DNA from: CAIZWU01 sp942492905
Lineage (GTDB): Bacteria > Verrucomicrobiota > Verrucomicrobiia > Verrucomicrobiales > V1-33
Direction of reading: 5' to 3'
DNA length: 64,000 nucleotides
Assembly (NCBI GenBank): GCA_942492905.1
Contig: OW818657.1
Location: 1,736,001-1,800,000 of the forward strand
The translations under genes and the position numbers were made by a program. Numbering within the stretch: position 1 is the stretch's first letter; every line of letters starts with the position of its first letter. Positions 35,788 through 43,364 of this stretch are shown one piece after another. The notes beneath the pieces are model-generated. The model did not search any database. It saw only the letters and a program-made list of their open reading frames with translations, and was not told the origin of the DNA.

Positions 35788-37104
35788 ATGCCTGCCAGCC
35801 CTTCCCTCCTCGCCAAGCTGGACTATTCTGTCCTCCAGCAGTGCATGCACTGCGGCATGTGCCTCCCCACCTGTCCCACCTACGATGAAACCAAACGCGA
35901 ACGGAACAGCCCGCGCGGGCGCATTTCCCTGATGCGCGCGGTTGCCGATGGCGACCTCCAGGCCAGCCGCGCTTTTGCCGAGGAAATGTATTATTGCCTC
36001 GGTTGCCTCGCCTGCGAGACCGCCTGTCCGGCGGGCGTGGACTACGGCTCCCTATTCGAAACGGCCCGTGCCGAAGTCGCACGCACCGGCACCGCCGCCA
36101 CGCCCCAGCGCAGTTTCTGGCGCTGGCTCACGTTGCGTCACCTGTTTCTCAAGCCCCGCCTCCTCCGGGCTCTCGGGACCGCGCTCCGGTTCCATCAACA
36201 ATCCGGCGCCCAGGCTTTTGTCAGGAAATCCGGTCTGCTGCGTTTCCTTCCGCCCTCCCTGCGGAGTCTGGAGCCTCAGACGCCCACCATTGCCGCCGCG
36301 TTTTCCCACGAACTCATCAGCCCTGTCGAAAGGCCCTCCGGAGCTCCCCGCTACCGCGTCGCTCTGCTCACCGGCTGCGTCCAGGATCTGGTTTTTCCTG
36401 ACATCAACCGCGACACCGCTGACGTTCTCCTCGCCAACGGCTGCGAAGTCCTGACGCCTCCCGTCCAGCCCTGCTGCGGCTCCCTCCACGCCCACAACGG
36501 CGACCTCGAATCGGCCCGCCAACTCGCCCGCCGCCAGCTCGATCTCTTTCCGGTCGAGGATCTCGACGCCATCATCACCAACGCGGGAGGCTGCGGCTCC
36601 CACCTGAAAAAGTACGGCCACCTCCTCGCCGGGGATGCCGCCTACGCCGCCCGTGCCCACGCCTGGGACGCCAAGGTAAAGGACATCCACGAATTCCTCA
36701 TCCAGACCGGCTGCCGAATCCCCACTGCCGGGTGTGGCGAAACCTCCGTCACCTATCACGAATCCTGCCACCTCTGCCACGGCCAAAAGATCACGGCCCA
36801 GCCCCGCCAGCTTCTCAAACTCATCCCCGGCCTGACCCTGACGGAACTCCCCGAGTCCTCCTGGTGCTGCGGCAGCGCCGGCATCTATAATATCACCCAG
36901 CCGGAACAATCCGCCAAGCTCCTCACCCGCAAGCTCACCCACCTTGCCACCACCCAGGCCCCGGTCGTCGCCACTGCCAACCCCGGCTGCCACCTCCAAC
37001 TCCAAAACGGCCTGACCGCCCAGCCTGGCCACCCCTGCCAAACCGTCACCCAGCCCGTCACCCTCCTCGCCCGCGCCTACCGTGCGGAGGCTCCAAGATT
37101 CTAG
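35788..37104 (+). CDS. glcF: Glycolate oxidase iron-sulfur subunit GlcF
   Basis: A 438-residue subunit that accepts electrons from GlcD. Two 4Fe-4S clusters sit in CMHCGMCLPTCP (about residues 16-27) and CLGCLACETACP (about 70-81). Two CCG domains follow: CCGSLHAHNGD and HESCHLCHGQ...WCCGSAGIYN. All cluster cysteines are intact. The Lys/Arg-rich start of the CCG region and length match GlcF. It is translated just downstream of glcD and ends 6 bases before the AT-rich orphan gene, so that gene sits in the operon's downstream flank. Confidence 0.93.
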   Translation: MPASPSLLAKLDYSVLQQCMHCGMCLPTCPTYDETKRERNSPRGRISLMRAVADGDLQASRAFAEEMYYCLGCLACETACPAGVDYGSLFETARAEVARTGTAATPQRSFWRWLTLRHLFLKPRLLRALGTALRFHQQSGAQAFVRKSGLLRFLPPSLRSLEPQTPTIAAAFSHELISPVERPSGAPRYRVALLTGCVQDLVFPDINRDTADVLLANGCEVLTPPVQPCCGSLHAHNGDLESARQLARRQLDLFPVEDLDAIITNAGGCGSHLKKYGHLLAGDAAYAARAHAWDAKVKDIHEFLIQTGCRIPTAGCGETSVTYHESCHLCHGQKITAQPRQLLKLIPGLTLTELPESSWCCGSAGIYNITQPEQSAKLLTRKLTHLATTQAPVVATANPGCHLQLQNGLTAQPGHPCQTVTQPVTLLARAYRAEAPRF

Positions 37105-37110
37105 CGCTTT

Positions 37111-38163
37111 ATGGACGTGTTCTTGATGATGGGTTGTTCTGGTGATGACCAGTTGAGAATTCAACATTTCGTGCGTAGTGAAGATGTGATAACTGCGCGG
37201 ATAAAACCCAGTGAAGGCGATTCGGACTTATACGACATTCCGAACTATTTGCTGCCCGGGCCATGCAAAAACTTTACCGCCCATCTTGACCGTAATTTCT
37301 ACACTAGAATCACTGGTCTGGTCAAGAACAGGCAAATCCCGCAAAGTCAGATTGGTGATTATCGGTTGGCCGCTGCAGTTTTGGCTTTTTGCCAACTTGC
37401 GGAAATTACTTTTGACTACGGTGCGTCTCTTCAGGAATATGCTAGCAATCACTCGGGGGACGCCGCAATCAACGAACTCAAGGCATTCCATCTTGCGGAC
37501 AATACAAGCGCCTCATATTTTGTCGATTTTGCTTTGGGACGATTAAATTCCATTCCCGAGCATGCTTTTTCATCCATTCCCGAGATGGAGGAGATACCAT
37601 CAGCCAAAGGACTTGCCCGGAAAACTGCTGAATATCCGCACAATTATGCGTTTATGTTAAAAATAGCGCAACTATCCAAGACCAAGTCGGAACCTTGGGA
37701 GAAGATGATGGACATGATGGAATGGATGAATTCGGATTTCTTTTTTGGCTCCAGCGCCTTTCTTTTCGCCAATTACTATTTTTCCCCAAGGAGATATGGG
37801 AAAATGCTCAAGAATCTTTCGCGTGCGGGTATCGAAAATGCCGCATGGGATTTAGCTCTTGTAGAACGTTGGAAGAAATTGGCCTTGGCGGGAATAGGTA
37901 AAAACGAACCTGTTTTGCTCATTACACGCGATAAGGCAGTAAAAGCTATTGCTCGGACACACTTTGCCGACTCTGAACAGGATGCGCTAGATTTTATTTC
38001 CAAGAATTGGGGTCGCAAGAATGCCTGTGGCAGGTTAATCGCCGAGCGTTACAGGGAGTTGACCGCAGTGATCAGATCGTCAGGACTAGGCAGAAGGATT
38101 ATTGATAAGACCAATTATGCGCAGATAGTTGCCGAGTTGGAGATGCAGGTTTTCGCTGATTAG
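37111..38163 (+). CDS. AT-rich orphan protein with PIN-like nuclease features
   Basis: A 350-residue protein of no recognised family. The DNA is visibly AT-richer than all neighbours, which points to recent acquisition. The layout resembles a PIN domain with an inserted helical middle: a first acidic strand LDRNFYTRI (Asp60), a helix with Glu109, then near the end WDLALVERWKKLA (Asp247) and VLLITRDKAVKAI (Asp274), a typical PIN final strand with its aspartate. No signal peptide. The start has no clear Shine-Dalgarno and lies 6 bases after glcF. It is followed by a short hairpin. A toxin or RNase role is inference. Confidence 0.6.
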   Translation: MDVFLMMGCSGDDQLRIQHFVRSEDVITARIKPSEGDSDLYDIPNYLLPGPCKNFTAHLDRNFYTRITGLVKNRQIPQSQIGDYRLAAAVLAFCQLAEITFDYGASLQEYASNHSGDAAINELKAFHLADNTSASYFVDFALGRLNSIPEHAFSSIPEMEEIPSAKGLARKTAEYPHNYAFMLKIAQLSKTKSEPWEKMMDMMEWMNSDFFFGSSAFLFANYYFSPRRYGKMLKNLSRAGIENAAWDLALVERWKKLALAGIGKNEPVLLITRDKAVKAIARTHFADSEQDALDFISKNWGRKNACGRLIAERYRELTAVIRSSGLGRRIIDKTNYAQIVAELEMQVFAD

Positions 38164-38179
38164 CACGGATAAGTCCGTG
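38164..38179. repeat. Small hairpin after the orphan gene
   Basis: CACGGA-TAAG-TCCGTG directly follows the stop codon at 38161-38163. The type of sequence (GCACGGATAA..TCCGTG) resembles short interspersed repeats often seen between genes in these bacteria. It may mark the insertion edge. It is not followed by a T-run. Confidence 0.35.
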
Positions 38180-38256
38180 TCTTGGTGGCAACTGAGGATT
38201 CGGCATGGTTTACCTCACTCTGAGTAATCATGTCCGGCCACTACAGTTGTTTAAGG

Positions 38257-39432
38257 CTATCTTCTTCGTGCGTCCCGGTGAATACGCCGCAGGCCAGCTT
38301 CGTGTATGATCAATAGCAACGACGTCACTCCTGCGAAGACGATAGGTAAAACTGCTGGCCCGGCCTGCTGCGCGGCGAGGCCGGCCAGGGAGGGCCAGAC
38401 GGCGATGCCGAGGGTGGCGGCGGTGACCTGAAGGCCGATGGCGTTGGCGGTGTGGGCGGGGCCGGTGCGTTCCGGAGTCAGGGTCATCAGGCAAGGGAAG
38501 ATGGGGGCGAGAGCAAGGCCGGTGAGGAGGAGGGAAATCAAGGCGGCTGCGGGCGGGGCATTGGGCAGCAGTGCCAGGGTGGAGAGGGCGGCACCGGCGA
38601 TGCCGAGGCGCACCAGCCGCGCCGCGCCCGCCCGCAGCACGAGGAATCCTCCCAGGATCCGCCCCGCGAAGATAGCGGACCAGTAGGTGGTGACGATGCC
38701 GCCGGCGAGGGCGACCGGAAACAGACGGCCTTCCGCGAGCAGGGTGAACGACCATTGGCCGACGGTGCTTTCCACACCGGAGTAGAGGAAGAACAGCCAC
38801 AAGTGCCAGCGCACCACCGGGAGGGCGAGCGTCTCCCGCAGCGGTGCCCTGACGGCAGGGGCAGGGGACACTTGGCCACCGTCCTCCCAGCCCCGGCGGG
38901 TGAAAACGAAAAGAAGTGTCAGGATCAGCAGGATTCCGCCGACCGCCAAGTAGCCCGCGCGCCACCCGCCATGCGGGCTGACGGCGGCGGTCATCACCGC
39001 CGGGCCGGCCGCGGCTCCGAGACTGTAGCAGGCGTGCAGCCAGTTCATGTGCCGGGCGGAGAAATGACGGGACACAAAGTCATTCAATCCGGTGTCGATG
39101 GCCCCGGAGCCGAAGCCATGAACCATGGCCGCCAGCACAAACAGCCACCACGCCGGCGCGCCAGCGAACCCGAAAACGGCGAGGGTGACCGCCGCGCTGC
39201 TGAGGACCAGCAAGCGCCCGGTGCCGAGCGAGCCCAGCAACCGTCCCGAGGCCGAACCTGACAAGGCGTAGGCCGTCCCCATGGCGATGAATGCGGCGGC
39301 GGCGGCCGCTTGCGGCAGATCAAAACTGCCGCGGATGAATGGCCATGCCACGCCCAGCAAGGTGTCCGGCAGTCCCAGGCTGACGAAGCCCAGATAACAA
39401 ATGACCAGCAGAAACGGGGAGGTTTTGTTCAT
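38257..39432 (-). CDS. Major facilitator superfamily transporter
   Basis: A 391-residue inner membrane transporter with twelve hydrophobic helices. N-terminal LGFVSLGLPDTLLGVAWPFIRG and GRLLGSLGTGRLLVLSS give the MFS motif A loop region, and the family subtype resembles the fucose/glucose permease-like group (FucP/BMR-type). FGSGAIDTGLNDFVSRHF in the N half is diagnostic of that group. Substrate is probably a sugar, but this is inference. The start at 39432 gives the natural N-terminus; an alternative at 39477 would add 15 residues. Confidence 0.88.
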   Translation of the reverse strand: MNKTSPFLLVICYLGFVSLGLPDTLLGVAWPFIRGSFDLPQAAAAAAFIAMGTAYALSGSASGRLLGSLGTGRLLVLSSAAVTLAVFGFAGAPAWWLFVLAAMVHGFGSGAIDTGLNDFVSRHFSARHMNWLHACYSLGAAAGPAVMTAAVSPHGGWRAGYLAVGGILLILTLLFVFTRRGWEDGGQVSPAPAVRAPLRETLALPVVRWHLWLFFLYSGVESTVGQWSFTLLAEGRLFPVALAGGIVTTYWSAIFAGRILGGFLVLRAGAARLVRLGIAGAALSTLALLPNAPPAAALISLLLTGLALAPIFPCLMTLTPERTGPAHTANAIGLQVTAATLGIAVWPSLAGLAAQQAGPAVLPIVFAGVTSLLLIIHEAGLRRIHRDARRR

Positions 39433-39551
39433 GATCTTCCCGGCATGCCAGGCGGCAGCCAATGCTGCCAAAACCATGGATTCCCCGGACCTTCAAGCAA
39501 CGATGCGGAATCAAACCGGATCCCCGGCGTGACCGTCACTGCCCGGTTGGG

Positions 39552-40703
39552 TCACCGGAGCCGCCATTTGGCCTGGCGGAGCACGGCCAGTTTGGGTTCC
39601 TTCATCTTTTCATACCACACACTGAGGAGGGTCCCGTCGGTCAATTCCACGGTGCTGGGATAACCAAGATCGCCTCCGATGCCGTCGGTCGAGAGGGCGA
39701 TGGTTTCGCCCCAGGTGCGCCCGTGGTCGGTGCTGACGCGGGCCTGATTTCCAAATGGAGGGCGGCGATGGCTGTAGGTCATGACGAGGCGGCCATCGCG
39801 CAGCAGGAGGAGATGGGAAGGCAGGCCCCAGACCCCGATGGAATGCGGTGTGCTCCACGTTTTGCCTCCGTCCCGCGATTCGCTTTGCAGGGTCTCTCCC
39901 TCGTTGGCGGCATTGTGATTGCGGATCTGGGCGATGAGGGTGCCGTCCTGCGCTTCGATGGCATGAAGTTCATGGTAGGACTCCTGCACCGAGTCTCCTG
40001 GCCGGGTGGGAATGTCCGCCAGCCATTGCCATGTGAGCCCGTCGTCTTTGGATTCAGCCACGCCGATTTTTTTCTCTGCCGTCCACAGTTGTTTGCCTGC
40101 GTAGAGCAGCCGGCCGTCCTTAAGTTGGATAGGACCATGCGGACTGTTCACGACGGTGGGAATGCGGCTGGACCAGGACTTTCCGCCATCGTTGGAACGG
40201 ATGACCCATTCCCCGAGATCGGCCTCCCGTTCCGCGTCACTCAGCCGGGCGTGGACTGCCTTCCAGTGGGCCAGTTGGTCCGGTGGCATGGCGTTTTTGT
40301 CTCCGGCCACGGCCGTGAGTCCGGCGGCGAGCCGGGGTTGGTAGGCGAGGGAGGTGAAGCTGGAGACGAGCAGGGTGCCCTTGATGCTTTCGAGGACTCC
40401 GGAGTCCCGGTCATCGGTGGCGGAATCCAGCAGCACCCGGGGCCAGGTCCAGGATGCGCCTTCGTCCGATGAGGTCATGGCGTGGACTTGACCGAACGGG
40501 CAGACATGGGATTCGCGCCCGCCGGACCAGGTCACCCAGAGTTGACCATTCCTGAGCCGGGCGACGGTGGGCCAGCCATGATAGTATTCCGGCTGCTGGG
40601 AAACGATCTTCGTTTCCAATACCTCCGCGGCAGAAGAGGCGCCATGCGCAAGGCAGGGAAGGGCGAGAGCGGAGGTGGCGATAAAATGTCGGCGGGTCAT
40701 CAT
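39552..40703 (-). CDS. Secreted sialidase-like (BNR repeat) protein
   Basis: A 383-residue exported protein. The N-terminus MMTRRHFIATSALALPCLAHG has a twin-arginine-like RRHF motif, so Tat export is possible. Five Asp-box repeats (S.D.G.(S/T)W) are visible: SSDEGASW, SNDGGKSW, SKDDGLTW, SRDGGKTW and STDHGRTW. This is the six-bladed sialidase/neuraminidase fold (BNR-4 or exo-alpha-sialidase family). Whether the catalytic residues for sialic acid are present cannot be judged by eye. It follows the MFS gene on the same strand with a 119-base gap. Confidence 0.85.
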   Translation of the reverse strand: MMTRRHFIATSALALPCLAHGASSAAEVLETKIVSQQPEYYHGWPTVARLRNGQLWVTWSGGRESHVCPFGQVHAMTSSDEGASWTWPRVLLDSATDDRDSGVLESIKGTLLVSSFTSLAYQPRLAAGLTAVAGDKNAMPPDQLAHWKAVHARLSDAEREADLGEWVIRSNDGGKSWSSRIPTVVNSPHGPIQLKDGRLLYAGKQLWTAEKKIGVAESKDDGLTWQWLADIPTRPGDSVQESYHELHAIEAQDGTLIAQIRNHNAANEGETLQSESRDGGKTWSTPHSIGVWGLPSHLLLLRDGRLVMTYSHRRPPFGNQARVSTDHGRTWGETIALSTDGIGGDLGYPSTVELTDGTLLSVWYEKMKEPKLAVLRQAKWRLR

Positions 40704-40752
40704 GCCTGATGACTACGCCACCCGGGGGACATGCTTTACGTTTGGTATGGAC

Positions 40753-41595
40753 TCAATCCTCGTCCAGTTTGGTGCCGCATTGCTGGCAGTAGCGGGCCGT
40801 GGCTGCATGGTCGGTCCAGCCGCATTCATCGCAGCGGCGGCGGTTTCCGGGGAGTTGGCCACGCATTTCCCGGCCAATCTCGTAAGTGACGATGCCAGTG
40901 GGGACCGCGATGATGGCAAAACCGGTCATCATGATAACCGAGGCCATGATTTTGCCCAGAACGGTCACCGGTGCGACATCCCCGTAGCCCACGGTCGTGA
41001 TCGTGACGATAGCCCAGTAGATCGACTGGGGAATGTTGGAAAAGTCAGGATTGGCATCTTGCTCGATGACATACATGATGGTGCCTTCAACGAAAACCAC
41101 CGTGAGTACGGTGATGAAGAACACCGTGATCTTGCGGCGGCTGGCGGCGAGGGCGTTCAGCAGCAGGCTGGCCTCGCCGAGGTGCTCCGCCATTTTCAGA
41201 ATCCGGAACATGCGCATGAGACGCAGGATACGGAGCATCATCAGATATTGGGTGCCGGGAACCAACAGGCTGATGTAGGTAGGCAGAACCGACAGCAGGT
41301 CCACAATGCCGAAGAAACTGCGCGCATAACGCCAGCGGTCCTTCACCACCCAGAGGCGCACGAGGTATTCGAGGCTGAAGAGCCCGGTGAACATCCATTC
41401 CACGCTGGTGAAGATCCAAGGGTGCTGATCCCGCAGTTCCGCCACACTTTCGAGCATCACGGTGAGAACGCTCAGGATGATCAGGATCAGCAGACCAATA
41501 TCAAAACGCCGGCCGGCCGGGGTGTCCGACCGGAAGATGATACGCCAGAGCGTTTCCCGGAATGCGGGGGATTCAGGCGGCGGGGGAGAAGTCAT
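40753..41595 (-). CDS. Voltage-gated-type potassium ion channel with C-terminal zinc ribbon
   Basis: A 280-residue membrane channel. Six helices are visible: S1 FDIGLLILIILSVLTVM, S3 around LLSVLPTYISLLV, and S4 at about 118-135 (MLRILRLMRMFRILKM) with Arg residues at regular spacing. The pore filter TTVGYGD is at about residues 200-206 and is fully conserved for K+ selectivity. A C-terminal zinc ribbon (CDECGW, then CQQCG, residues 255-273) is unusual for this family and sits in the cytoplasm. The start at 41595 matches the channel length; the frame extends 25 codons further upstream. Confidence 0.9.
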   Translation of the reverse strand: MTSPPPPESPAFRETLWRIIFRSDTPAGRRFDIGLLILIILSVLTVMLESVAELRDQHPWIFTSVEWMFTGLFSLEYLVRLWVVKDRWRYARSFFGIVDLLSVLPTYISLLVPGTQYLMMLRILRLMRMFRILKMAEHLGEASLLLNALAASRRKITVFFITVLTVVFVEGTIMYVIEQDANPDFSNIPQSIYWAIVTITTVGYGDVAPVTVLGKIMASVIMMTGFAIIAVPTGIVTYEIGREMRGQLPGNRRRCDECGWTDHAATARYCQQCGTKLDED

Positions 41596-41732
41596 GGTCC
41601 AAGCACAGCAACGCCGGAAAACCCGGGATGGCAAGATGGGTTGTGCCTGCGGCCCGGGATCAGGGGGCATCGACCTCCGCCCCCGGAGCTCTTCTATACC
41701 AAGCCCGCGACGCCGGGTTGGAAAAGGTAACT

Positions 41733-43127
41733 TTACCTCATGCGCAGGCGCAGGCGTTGCACGGTGGCGGCGGCTTCGTGGGTGAAGCCGGCGAAGGTGG
41801 GGGAGAGTCGTGGATCGGCGGCGGCACGTTGCCAGAACTTAAGGGCCCACCCGGCGGCTTCCAGCCAGGCTTCGTGGCCCGCGGGTAATGGAGGCTGGGG
41901 CGCGAAGGTGCGCACGACGATTTCTCCCAGCGGTCCGGGAGCCCAGAGCATTGGCAGCATGTCGTAGGAGGGCGCGAGACGGAAGGGCAGAGAGTCCTCC
42001 AGCCAGAAGGCGAGATTGCCATGGTGCATGTCGGTATTGCCGATGAGTTCACCAAAGGCGTGGAGCCGGCGCGTGGTGACGAGGGCGCTGGCGTCGATCA
42101 GGCCTTCAGTCTGTAGTTCCCGCACCTCGGAAGGCCAGTTGCTCTGGCCGGATCCGATGGCGGAATTGTGGAGAGCTTCCAGGGAAACGACGCCGCGTCT
42201 TCCCCCTATCGCAGTGCGGTCGAAGCGCGGAACTTCCAAAAACCGGCGACCCGCCTCATCGATGATCCTTGCACCGGGGAGAGCCAGGCCTTGCTCCGCC
42301 AGGACTTCATGAGCGATACATTCGCAAAGCAGCAAGTCAGCCCAGCGCTGGCCGGTGAGTTGATCCATGGGTGGGGAAAACTTGACCAGCACAGGTGCCA
42401 GGGTGCCGGAATCATTGGTGAGGGTGGTGAGAAATTTCGGCTGCTCGCCGCCGGCGGAACTGCCGGGCAAGGTGCGGGAGGTGAGTTCGGCGAGGGCCGA
42501 ATATCGCTCCGCCGGGGTGGACTCAGCGATCAGTTCTTCAGGCAGTGGATTCAGCACCCGTTGCAGCGCCCGGCGCAGGCAGTCGTCGCCAACCACAAGG
42601 GAACCTGGTAAATCCTCTCCGGCGGCTTGGAGATAAATCATGGTGTCGTCGTCGCTCCACGTCTGGGGATTGGCCGGGACTTGGAGGGTATTGGAAATCC
42701 GTCCCGCGATAGCGCGACCGAGAAATCCTTGGGGCCGGATATCGCTCAGGAAAAACGGATAGCCGTCCCACAGGCCTTCGCGGCCACTGAAGCGGTCTGC
42801 CCAAACAGGCGGGGATTCCGCCCAAAGGATGCGCCAGCGCCGGTCGTGCAGGGATTCCAATTCCGCCCAAGGCACCGCTTGGCCGGTTTCCGTGATCCGG
42901 TAAATCGGCCAATGGTCTCCGGCAGTCCGGACGGAACGCCTGAGGGAGTATCGAGTGCTCCGGGTGGCGCCAAAGGTGACCAAACGTCTTCCATAATCAG
43001 CCAAGGTCCTTACCACGGTGGTGCGGTTTACTCCCAGCGATGCGGCCAATTCTGTCGCGGACACGGGACCGCGCATCTGAATCTGGGCGGTCAGGTTTTC
43101 CCGGGAGATTTGGATGGGGCGGGCCAT
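41733..43127 (-). CDS. yjjJ: HipA-family toxin YjjJ
   Basis: A 464-residue HipA-like kinase with its own N-terminal DNA-binding segment (ENLTAQIQMRGPVSATELAASLGVNRTTVVRTLADYG), as in YjjJ/HipH. The kinase core has SSAGGEQPKFLTTL for ATP binding, the LVKFSPP lysine region and the catalytic GNTDMHHGNLAFWLED loop with the metal-binding LAPSYDMLPM (D-M). There is no separate HipB gene upstream, consistent with a one-gene system where the helix-turn-helix is fused. The upstream region carries paired repeats (see separate entries), suggesting autoregulation. In E. coli, YjjJ acts as a toxin on overexpression; a persister role here is inference. Confidence 0.9.
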   Translation of the reverse strand: MARPIQISRENLTAQIQMRGPVSATELAASLGVNRTTVVRTLADYGRRLVTFGATRSTRYSLRRSVRTAGDHWPIYRITETGQAVPWAELESLHDRRWRILWAESPPVWADRFSGREGLWDGYPFFLSDIRPQGFLGRAIAGRISNTLQVPANPQTWSDDDTMIYLQAAGEDLPGSLVVGDDCLRRALQRVLNPLPEELIAESTPAERYSALAELTSRTLPGSSAGGEQPKFLTTLTNDSGTLAPVLVKFSPPMDQLTGQRWADLLLCECIAHEVLAEQGLALPGARIIDEAGRRFLEVPRFDRTAIGGRRGVVSLEALHNSAIGSGQSNWPSEVRELQTEGLIDASALVTTRRLHAFGELIGNTDMHHGNLAFWLEDSLPFRLAPSYDMLPMLWAPGPLGEIVVRTFAPQPPLPAGHEAWLEAAGWALKFWQRAAADPRLSPTFAGFTHEAAATVQRLRLRMR

Positions 43128-43134
43128 GGAGTTA

Positions 43135-43152
43135 AATTATGCATCAAAAAAT
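43135..43152. promoter_or_regulatory. Upstream repeat A of yjjJ (candidate operator)
   Basis: AATTATGCATCAAAAAAT lies 8-25 bases upstream of the yjjJ start codon, overlapping the predicted transcription start and ribosome binding area. It matches repeat B at 43237-43254 at 17 of 18 positions and has a palindromic ATGCAT core. Position fits repression by the gene's own DNA-binding domain. Confidence 0.6.
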
Positions 43153-43157
43153 ATTGG

Positions 43158-43186
43158 AATACAATTACGAAATCACACGGGGTCAA
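43158..43186 (-). promoter_or_regulatory. Promoter of yjjJ
   Basis: On the minus strand, TTGACC (43186-43181) and TGTATT (43163-43158) are separated by 17 bases. The -35 matches five of six and the -10 four of six. The predicted start is about 24 bases before the ATG and within repeat A. The surrounding spacer is AT-rich. Confidence 0.6.
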
Positions 43187-43236
43187 ACGGGGAGTTTAAA
43201 GACTCATTTGCACTTGTTGCGCGGAGTAATATGCCT

Positions 43237-43254
43237 AATTATGCATCATAAAAT
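43237..43254. promoter_or_regulatory. Upstream repeat B of yjjJ (candidate operator)
   Basis: AATTATGCATCATAAAAT is the second copy of the 18-base repeat, 102 bases from copy A and about 50 bases upstream of the yjjJ -35. The spacing (near ten helical turns) could permit looping. It is 111 bases from the CE15 start and may also affect that divergent gene. Confidence 0.55.
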
Positions 43255-43364
43255 TGTCAAAATTGAAATTGAGTGTGAGAGGCACGTTGTCCCGGTTCCC
43301 ACGGGGAAGATGAGTTGCCTTGAAGGAAGCCACCGCTCTGGACACCCGGGTGGGAATGATTAGA

